From contig NC_091208.1 of assembly GCF_040958095.1 (NCBI RefSeq), positions 15,901,452-15,965,451 of the forward strand: a DNA stretch of 64,000 nt, written 5' to 3'. Under the pieces are notes generated by a model that saw only the letters and a program-made list of their open reading frames with translations, did no database searches and was not told the origin of the DNA. Each line of letters starts with the position of its first letter. Position 1 is the stretch's first letter. Of this stretch, positions 44,909 to 52,205 are shown one piece after another. Source of the DNA: Procambarus clarkii. Taxonomy: Eukaryota; Arthropoda; Malacostraca; Decapoda; Cambaridae. The position numbers and the translations under genes are program-made.

Positions 44909-45756
44909 GTATGTTTGTTTAACTTTTGCTTTGCCTTAAGTTATTAAGTAAAGTCAGTTAGGATGTGCTAGTCGCGGTGTTACGGGCCCTTGTCTCCTGC
45001 TTTAAGTTTCTGGCCCTGCATTTATGTTTAGTTTCCTCTGTAAATTATTACTGTTATTACGGGTAGCCTTGCGGCATATTTGTTGTTTCTCCTGGTTACG
45101 TTAGGTGGTTTATCATTTACGGCCTAAATTTACCCTATCACAGTTTAATTCATTTGATGCCCTCCCAACACCAGCTGCAGGTTTTACTTCCCGGTGGAAT
45201 TTTATGCTTGTTCGCTCGACTTTGTTTAAGTTGTTAGGTAAGGCCAGTTAGGCTGAGCGAGTGGCTACTCGCCGTCTCGGTTATCTCTACCTTAAGCTTT
45301 GACGCCCTGGCGTCGTGCGGTATGCCGTTTTGGTGATTTATAATTTATATTATTTGTGAACAATTTTAAAATATATCTTATGAATGCTAGACTTTCAGTT
45401 ATGAGTTGTATTACTTCTGCAATTTATAGCATTGCTTTCGCCTCATGCCTAAAAATTTGTTATTGTTGGACTCGCAATTATGATTCGTATTTATCACGGC
45501 AAATTTTTCCCGCAATTTACACTTTGCTTAAGTTTCACGTTCAATTTGTTATATTAAGGGACTTTCAATTAGGATTTGTATTAATCTATTGCTTTGCCTC
45601 TGCGCCATTAAGTTAATTTCAGCTAGGGTACACTAGTTGCAGTGCATTCGGGTTGGGTCCCCCCCCCCATTTTTTCCTCCGGTTATTTCGTCCTATTACA
45701 CTCGTTTCCCTCATTATATATTCTAAATATTGTGCATTATATTTGACCACCCATTC

Positions 45757-45850
45757 TTCATCGTTTCGGCAGTACATTAAGATACGTTTGGAATGCTACA
45801 GAGAAGTTTAGCATGGCCTCGCGCACGGTGTCATGCAAAAACGGGCCATT
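45757..45850 (+). pseudogene. U6 snRNA pseudogene
   Basis: Strong match by eye to U6 spliceosomal RNA: TTTCGGCAGTACAT at the 5' part, GGAATGCTACAGAGAAG containing the ACAGAGA box, TTTAGCATGGCCT with the AGC triad, GCGCA, then GTGTCATGCAAAA. Several changes (ATTAAGATACGTTTGG where U6 has ATATACTAAAATTGG) and a decayed 3' end without a T run suggest a retro-copied or old pseudogene. I see no clear PSE/TATA promoter upstream. Confidence 0.85.
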
Positions 45851-46595
45851 CGGCCTTCCATACGGCAAGCATAAGCCAGTCAGTTAGCATGATGTCGGCC
45901 AGCATGTTGTTGGTCAGCAGTCAGCCAGCATGTTGTTGGCCATACGGTCGCTAACGTTCTTTGGCCATCCGGCCTTCTGGGCTAATTTACTCTTCTTGTT
46001 CCTTCGCCATTGTTGTTTCTTACTACGTAATAGTATTCTATTTAATTTAACCTCATCTAACATTAGGTTAGGGGCCCTTACCTCCAACTGCTATTCCTTT
46101 CCCCTGTGCTCTGCCCGCTTGGCGCACAACGTCGGCTTCTTATGTTCCCTTTTTCGCAGCCACGACAAGCCGGCACCCCCCCCCCTCCCCACCTTCCTCA
46201 CCCTACTGCGGCGAGGAAGAGAACGCGAGCCGGATATTCCTCTTATCACCGTTACAACGCACGCAGCGGCGCCGGGATGCAACCGCCCAGGGCCTACGTT
46301 AATACTATTATCTTCCCTTATTTGCTGGGCTATATAGTAGTATTAATATTATTCCGTATCGTTACTGTCATTCCAGTATTATTTTATTAAGAATATAAAT
46401 TGTTATTATGGTTTGGCGTTGCTTTCTTAATTTCTTCCATTCTGCGGCACTTGCCGTCATCGGTTATTTACGATATTATATTGTATTCTTACATTGTACG
46501 ATTATTTACGACATTGTATTCTTAATATTATCCTTATTACAGTTACAGGATGCCAGTTCCCTGCCGTCGATTTCACTTTGCTCCTGTTCTAAAAG

Positions 46596-47948
46596 ATGTC
46601 AATCCTGCCAAACTTGTCTGTCAATCCTGCCAAACTTGTCTGCTTTGACAATCCTGTCAAAAGTTTGGCAATCCTGCCAAACTTGTCAAAAATTTTTGAA
46701 AAACTAATCTATAAGCAGCTTTACTCATATCTAGCCAAACTCAATATACTTAGCCCTTGCCAATATGGCTTCAGACCCAAAAAAAGCACTAACGATGCAC
46801 TTATTAGTATGCTTAACTCGATTCATACAGCTCTTGATAAAAATGAGTTCCCTGTTGGGTTATTTGTGGACCTGCGTAAAGCTTTTGATACTGTCAACCA
46901 CCAAAACCTTCTTCTTAAATTACATCATTATGGAGTCAGAGGACACTCCCTACAATACCTCAAATCCTACCTTACTGACAGGCTCCAATATGTTTCTGTG
47001 AATAATACAATTTCTCCCACCCTACTCATCAACATTGGTGTTCCTCAGGGCAGCATACTTGGCCCTCTCCTCTTTCTCATCTACATTAATGACCTTCCAA
47101 ATGCCTCCCAACACCTCAAACCAATTCTATTTGCTGACGACACATCCTTCATTTACTCCAGTCCTGACCCCCTTGCTCTAAATGCCACAGTAAATAAAGA
47201 GCTAAATAAAGTCCATCTTTGGCTAACTGCCAACAAACTCACCCTTAACATTGACAAAACTTTCTATATTCTGTTTGGCAATAAATCCTCTAATCAAATA
47301 AATCTCAAAATAAACAATCCCCAAATTTGTAACAAATTAGATGGCAAATTCCTTGGCATTCTCATTGACCACAAGCTGAATTTCCAGGGACACATTCTAA
47401 ATATATCAAAAAAAGTTTCAAAAACTGTGGGCATTCTTTCTAAGATCAGATATTATGTACCACGCCCTGCCCTGGTGACTCTCTATTACTCCCTTATCTA
47501 TCCATATCTCAACTATGGTATTTGTGCTTGGGGCTCTACTACCCAAAATCACTTACGTCCTCTAATTACTCAACACAAAGCTGCTATTAGGACAATATCC
47601 AACTCTGGCCCCAGACATCACTCGGTACCCCTACTCAAATCTCTGAATATGTTAGACATTAAGTCACTGCACATTCTCTCATGTGTGTTATACATATATA
47701 AAACGCTAAACTATAATGCCAATCCTGATCTCAAAAGCTTCATAGAAGTTTGTAACAGAACCCATGAGCACCACACCAGAAATAAATACAGTTTTGATAT
47801 TCCTAGAGTACGACTTAATCAAACTAGAAATGCTCTACAAATCAAGGGGCCCAGAATGTGGAATGACCTTCCCAACCATGTTAAAGACTGTACCTCTCTC
47901 AATCAGTTTAAGTTAAAAACGGAGCTATACCTAATAAATTCCCTGTAA
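46596..47948 (+). CDS. LINE-A reverse transcriptase, 3' part intact (A-13)
   Basis: An open frame of 450 residues. The first 30 come from the iterated junction (SILPNLSVNPAKLV), followed by true RT: SKIFEKLIYKQLYSYLAKLN, FRPKKSTNDALISML, GLFVDLRKAFDTVNH, GVPQGSILGPLLFLIYIND, FADDTSFIYS (T to S in the fourth place after DD), YPYLNYGICAWGSTT and the end KLKTELYLINSL. No stop or frameshift. The endonuclease is missing. The longest undamaged RT among the truncated LINE-A copies. Confidence 0.85.
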   Translation: MSILPNLSVNPAKLVCFDNPVKSLAILPNLSKIFEKLIYKQLYSYLAKLNILSPCQYGFRPKKSTNDALISMLNSIHTALDKNEFPVGLFVDLRKAFDTVNHQNLLLKLHHYGVRGHSLQYLKSYLTDRLQYVSVNNTISPTLLINIGVPQGSILGPLLFLIYINDLPNASQHLKPILFADDTSFIYSSPDPLALNATVNKELNKVHLWLTANKLTLNIDKTFYILFGNKSSNQINLKINNPQICNKLDGKFLGILIDHKLNFQGHILNISKKVSKTVGILSKIRYYVPRPALVTLYYSLIYPYLNYGICAWGSTTQNHLRPLITQHKAAIRTISNSGPRHHSVPLLKSLNMLDIKSLHILSCVLYIYKTLNYNANPDLKSFIEVCNRTHEHHTRNKYSFDIPRVRLNQTRNALQIKGPRMWNDLPNHVKDCTSLNQFKLKTELYLINSL

Positions 47949-48255
47949 CCTACCTTACCCTTCTATTGTCAACCAATGTCTGTTTTTTTTTTAAAGAGCG
48001 CTGTTTGTCGACATAATTGTATTTGTTCTGCTTTTTCATCTATGTTTTCATTTCTTATTTTCATTCTACTCATTATGCTCAATTAGTATTAAGCTTGTCA
48101 TTTAAGTTTATCATGCCCGAAACGCTTTGCGTAATAGTGGCTTTAGGCATTGTATGTACTAGCTCTACCTATAAGTCAACCAATCTTTGTAAAAATTTAT
48201 TGTATGTATGTACCTTACCTAAATAAACATTTTATTTTATTTTTTATTTTATTTT
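46600..48255 (+). mobile_element. LINE-A copy A-13
   Basis: 5'-truncated just before the RT SKIFEKL block. ATGT flanks it (46596-46599, 48256-48259). Its 5' end repeats a 20-28 bp unit with CAATCCTGCCAAACTTGTC about four times (46599-46690). Hairpin near 48125, tail of TTTTA units. Confidence 0.93.
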
Positions 48256-48259
48256 ATGT

Positions 48260-48967
48260 AGCCGAAGTTCACGGCGTACTAGCTGCGGCTTGCAGACGCT
48301 CATTGACAACACAAGACTACACTCAGCGGCCACTTAAGGCAGACTCCTTGGCTTCTATTCCGCCCTATCACCCGTCTGGAGGCAGAGATGGGATGGAAAC
48401 CAAGAGTAATGTTCCCCGCTCACATTCTACATCCGCTTAGGACACAAGCATGTTATAGATTTGGTTAAGAATTGGTTCTTATTCCATTTTATTGTTTATG
48501 TATATATTGCTTTGTTGTATATACCCGTTCTTGGTATATGTATTGTTTATATTATCAAGATTTATAGTGTTTCGTATTATCCCTGTTTATAGTTGCTTTG
48601 TGCTTCCTTGCTGTTCTCCTACTGGCTTTCTCCCACCTTTGCTCATAGCAAAGGTACTTCCCCCTTCCGTTTGCTGGAAGATTCTTGGAATTGTTAGCCC
48701 CCTTCATTGCTACAGTATAGTTATTCGGAAAACTCTTATTCATCCAGGATTGTTAATTATGGAATCTCTTAATTCCTGCTGCTGGGCCCCCTCCCCCCGT
48801 TTTTTCGTCTCCGTATTGATTCAGCTAGGGTTTACCTCTCGTCTGTGCTCTTGCCTGTCACGATAACACTGCATGCCGCTTCTGCCCACCCTTACTGCCT
48901 TATATCTTTCAGCCAGGGGGAGGTGATCTACGCGACAAAAAATCGACGCACGCTCCGACTGGACTTT
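48260..48967. other. Unassigned DNA
   Basis: No gene recognised. AT-rich with a short GC-rich start. It would lie downstream of the minus-strand host gene whose last exon is at 49224-49375. Confidence 0.5.
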
Positions 48968-49031
48968 GAAAATTTGTTGTATGTATGTACCGTACCTAAA
49001 TAAACATTTATTTATTTATTTATTATTATTT
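48968..49031 (+). mobile_element. LINE-A 3' tip A-14
   Basis: TTGTATGTATGTACCGTACC, then AAATAAACATTTATTTATT: the last 45 bases and tail of LINE-A only. Confidence 0.8.
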
Positions 49032-49223
49032 ATAATCTGTTTATTTTCTCTTGTTCTAGATATATGGTCTTTGTTTATCTTTCTATGTTTGTTAGTATAG
49101 ATTACACTTTCATGAAGGAAAACAAGTAAAACAATATTTTTTCTGTGTGTAGGATTAAATAAAAAGGACATCCTTATGGCTCACTATTCATATCACTCAT
49201 GATGAATTACTTAGATCAACGTC
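49032..49223 (-). other. Probable 3' UTR of the BBOX-like gene
   Basis: AT-rich sequence after the stop codon. I see no clear AATAAA on the minus strand within it except inside the LINE-A tip. Confidence 0.35.
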
Positions 49224-49375
49224 TTAGGTTAATAGTTTAGATTGGAGGACTCGGCGTCGCGAGCGGACACCGTCCCAGTCCCAGTAGCAGCCTTCCAGTA
49301 GCCGCTCTCCCTCGCCTGGCGGGAAGCCTTCACGTCCATGCAGGACCCGCAGGTTGTCGAATATAACCATATCAC
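49224..49375 (-). CDS. BBOX1-like: Terminal exon of a gamma-butyrobetaine dioxygenase-like gene
   Basis: The one host coding exon I can defend. On the minus strand it follows an AG acceptor (CCAACAG at 49382-49376), and one frame reads GDMVIFDNLRVLHGREGF, then ERLLEGCYWDWDGVRSRRRV, and ends SKLLT-stop (TAA at 49226-49224). This matches the C-terminus of gamma-butyrobetaine dioxygenase, a 2-oxoglutarate/Fe(II) enzyme that makes carnitine. His in LHGR would be the last iron ligand and the Arg would hold 2-oxoglutarate. The DWD-V-SR-R pattern fits BBOX better than the related trimethyllysine dioxygenase. The exon is about 50 residues, with no breaks. No other exon is found; upstream exons should lie beyond 49376, possibly past the right edge. 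A processed copy is unlikely given the splice-like acceptor. Confidence 0.82.
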
Positions 49376-49834
49376 CTGTTGGATATTACAACAGACTAAA
49401 CTTTACTTCGAATCACCATAACCTGTCTTCACACTTAATGCATATGAGTTTAGACACTATGGAATCCAGCATTCTAACTGAAGTGTTTTAATGGAAATAA
49501 GCTTCTAAATTTGGTTGCTGCTTCAGACTTTTGTTGACCGTCTTCATGAAGGTAGGTGGGTTGGTTTACATTTTACTCCTTATTGTTAAGAAGCAAAAAT
49601 ACTTCAGTTTATACATGCGTCAAATTGTAAAATAGTAAGGAGATAATTGATGGGCAGTGTGTGAGAGTAAACAGGTAAAAGATAATTCATCGTGTGCATT
49701 ATTATTGTGTTCTTCTGTTTGTGAGAGAGGCAGGGAAGATTTGACTGAGTGAGAAGGAATGCAACTTGTTCTACTTTTGTCAGGTAGAGGCCACACCAGG
49801 GTGTTGTATAAAATTCCATCCACCATATCAGTCT
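49376..49834 (-). other. Probable last intron of the BBOX-like gene (3' part)
   Basis: Begins after the AG acceptor and contains no repeat I recognise. If upstream exons are beyond the window, the intron includes the Helitron and LINE-E cluster up to 64 kb. Confidence 0.45.
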
Positions 49835-49931
49835 TCTATATAAATAAAAACGGAAATGTTCGTTTGTTCGAAATCGCTAATCTCCGAAAGTTCTTCATCG
49901 ATTGCTTTGAAATTTTCACATAACGTTCCAT

Positions 49932-50062
49932 TCGCATCAGAGCGGGTTTTTATATATATACTATATAGATGTCATGTCTGTGACAGGGAAAAAAACATGC
50001 TTTTTTGAAAAACTGGTTTTCATGGTAGGAAAATCTTCGAAACCTCTTTACCGATTGCTTTG
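49932..50062 (+). repeat. 131-bp duplication, left of LINE-E
   Basis: Nearly identical to 56534-56665: same start TCGCATCAGAGCGGG and same end CCGATTGCTTTG; the only differences I see are around GAAAAACTGGTTTTC. It lies immediately before LINE-E. Confidence 0.9.
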
Positions 50063-50141
50063 GGATTCCGTCCTCTGCCTCTGGGGGGCGTGGACGTCGG
50101 GCTCTGGCTGCCAGTAGCTGTTTGTCGCTGACTGGTGGTGG

Positions 50142-52205
50142 TTGCTCGTTGGTGTGGGGCGCCAGCTGACTGGGGCGGAGGTCAGCAATATGGCGGCGGC
50201 TGGTGGTGGCCGCATCCGCCGTGTGAATACTGCTCGGCTGGAGTTCTCTGCGCCGGTGGATTGGGAACTTGTGGCGGCTGCGCTTTTGGATGTCCTGAAG
50301 GTGGATATTAAGGATCTCCTCGGTCTCGAGAAATTTTCTTCCACTCGCGTGGCGGTGACGTTTGCCACATCACCTGGATACGAGCAGTTTGTGGGGTGTT
50401 GGAACGAGCGGACGACTCCCCTTCCTCATTCGGCTGTGTCTGTGACTGTCTCTGATCCGTGGGGTCCACTGACCTTTGTGAGCGTGCACGGGGTACCTGT
50501 TACGTTTCCTGAGGTGGAGCTTTCTTCTGTGTTTGCGAGGTATGGTACGGTGTTGCGTCATCGGTACAACTTGTTTAGTGCCGGGCGGCTGCGGGGCCTC
50601 CGTCTGGGTACTCGCACGCTGCATATGCGCCTCAAGGAGTCCATCCCCTCTAAGGTTATGTGCTGTGGTCTCCCGCTCCGAGTTTTCTATCCAGGGCAGG
50701 CCCGCACGTGCTTCCGGTGTGGGGAGGAGAGCCATGACGCTGCCCAGTGTGAGGTTCCTCGAATGGAGACTGCTTCTGTATTCAGTGTGGGGGATTTTCC
50801 CCCCCTCCGTGAGAATGGTGCATCCCTGGCCGGTCCTCGGCATGGGGGTGTGACTGGTGGGGCACCTGTGACTGTTGTGCCTGATGGTGCACCTGCGACT
50901 GCTGTGCCTGGTGGTGCACCTGCGACTGCTGTGCCTGGTGGTGCACCTGCGACTGCTGTGCCTGGTGGTGCACCTGCGACTGCTGTGCCTGGTGGTGCAC
51001 CTGCGACTGCTGTGCCTGGTGGTGCACCTGCGACTGTTGTGCCTGGTGGTGCACCTGCGACTGTTGTGCCTGGTGGTGCACCTGCGACTGCTGTGCCTGG
51101 TGGTGCACCTGCGACTGTTGTGCCTGGTGGTGCACCTGCGACTGCTGTGCCTGGTGGTGCACCTGCGACTGCTGTGCCTGGTGGTGCACCTGCGACTGCT
51201 GTGCCTGGTGGTGCACCTGCGACTGCTGTGCCTGGTGGTGCACCTGCGACTGCTGTGCCTGGTGGTGCACCTGCGACTGCTGTGCCTGGTGGTGCACCTG
51301 CGACTGTTGTGCCTGGTGGTGCACCTGCGACTGTTGTGCCTGGTGGTGCACCTGCGACTGTTGTGCCTGGTGGTGCACCTGCGACTGTTGTGCCTGGTGG
51401 TGCACCTGCGACTGTTGTGCCTGGTGGTGCACCTGCGACTGTTGTGCCTGGTGGTGCACCTGCGACTGCTGTGCCTGGTGGTGCACCTGCGACTGTTGTG
51501 CCTGCTGGTTCGTCTGTGCCTGTGGTGTCTCCTGTGCCGGCTGTGGTGGAGGACGTGGCTGCTCCTGATTCCCGTTTTCTACTTCCGGTGGATGTGGAGG
51601 TGCATCCTGTTCCTGGTGCTTCGTTGATGGATGGGCGTGGTGTTGGGAGTGTCGTCTTGGTGCCTCCCGTTGTGGGCGGTGCGTTCGCTGAAGGTGATGG
51701 AAGCGTCGTCGTTGGTGCCGGCGTTCCTGTTGCGTGCATTGCGAGTCCGCTTTCTGCTCCCCCTGAGGGTGCGTGCCATGAGGGGGCGTTGACCTCCCTT
51801 GCTCCTCGCCAGAAGCGCGTTGCAGGGGCGCGCTCACGCAGTAGAGAGCCCCCTGGCAAACGGATTGAGGCTTCGCGGAGTTGTGCCTTGGGTGGTGCCC
51901 CTCCTCCTCCTCCTAATTCTCCTGTGTCTGATATGGATTCCGGAAGTGATGCAGTGCCGGATGGCAGCAAGATTTCCTCGTCGATGGTGGACGTCGGTGA
52001 TACCTGGTCAGTGGCAGCGGGGTCTCGGCGTGCTTCGCTGGGTGATGCCGGCACTGTCCGCTTCCTGCGGGATCAGCGGCCCGGCATTATGGTGGATTCC
52101 CCGACGGTGGGGCGGCGGCAGTTTGAGCCTCAGGATGATGACGGCGCCTCTGCAGTGGGTGGCTCTGTGCCCTATGGTGATCCTGGAGGGGCTGGGGGTC
52201 ATTAA
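50142..52205 (+). CDS. LINE-E ORF1: Gag-like nucleic-acid-binding protein
   Basis: A 687-residue intact frame. The N-terminal 200 residues resemble the Tx1/L1-type ORF1 layout: VTVSDPWGPLTFVSVHGVPV, VFARYGTVLRHRYNL, then the CCHC zinc knuckle CFRCGEESHDAAQC (about residues 189-202). Next comes an expanded stretch of 24 nine-residue repeats (GGAPATAVP or GGAPATVVP) at 50858-51505, then a Pro/Ser/acidic C-terminal region. By family analogy it coats the element RNA. The start at 50142 is the first ATG in frame; a later in-frame ATG is at 50190 (MAAAGG). It ends where ORF2 begins (shared base near 52205). Confidence 0.88.
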   Translation: MLVGVGRQLTGAEVSNMAAAGGGRIRRVNTARLEFSAPVDWELVAAALLDVLKVDIKDLLGLEKFSSTRVAVTFATSPGYEQFVGCWNERTTPLPHSAVSVTVSDPWGPLTFVSVHGVPVTFPEVELSSVFARYGTVLRHRYNLFSAGRLRGLRLGTRTLHMRLKESIPSKVMCCGLPLRVFYPGQARTCFRCGEESHDAAQCEVPRMETASVFSVGDFPPLRENGASLAGPRHGGVTGGAPVTVVPDGAPATAVPGGAPATAVPGGAPATAVPGGAPATAVPGGAPATAVPGGAPATVVPGGAPATVVPGGAPATAVPGGAPATVVPGGAPATAVPGGAPATAVPGGAPATAVPGGAPATAVPGGAPATAVPGGAPATAVPGGAPATVVPGGAPATVVPGGAPATVVPGGAPATVVPGGAPATVVPGGAPATVVPGGAPATAVPGGAPATVVPAGSSVPVVSPVPAVVEDVAAPDSRFLLPVDVEVHPVPGASLMDGRGVGSVVLVPPVVGGAFAEGDGSVVVGAGVPVACIASPLSAPPEGACHEGALTSLAPRQKRVAGARSRSREPPGKRIEASRSCALGGAPPPPPNSPVSDMDSGSDAVPDGSKISSSMVDVGDTWSVAAGSRRASLGDAGTVRFLRDQRPGIMVDSPTVGRRQFEPQDDDGASAVGGSVPYGDPGGAGGH
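50858..51505 (+). repeat. 27-bp minisatellite within ORF1
   Basis: 24 tandem 27-bp units built on GGTGCACCTGCGACTG and TGTGCCTGGT. The unit length keeps the frame, so all six frames stay open across it. Two unit types (GCT or GTT codon) occur in blocks: six GCT units in a row, then six GTT. Confidence 0.95.

Larger units (their letters stand above)
44623..46595. repeat. Degenerate repeat block
   Basis: Motif AAGTCAGTTAGG-TGTGCTAGT or close variants appears near 44635, 44955, 45240 and 45615, and also at 31950, so the block is probably a decayed tandem family. It is interrupted by LINE-A tip A-12 and holds a U6 snRNA pseudogene. A G/C-rich stretch with CCGGCC and GGCCA repeats lies at 45845-45990, and a C run near 46172. 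No protein gene recognised. Confidence 0.6.

Noticed and set aside
45757..45850. An active U6 gene
   Set aside because: Several core changes and a decayed 3' end without a T run; no clear promoter elements upstream.
50687..52054. Long minus-strand ORFs (455 and 351 residues) and a 250-residue plus-strand ORF across ORF1
   Set aside because: They are shadows of the 27-bp minisatellite, whose length is a multiple of three; no domain, and ORF1 has the zinc knuckle and family-like N-terminus.
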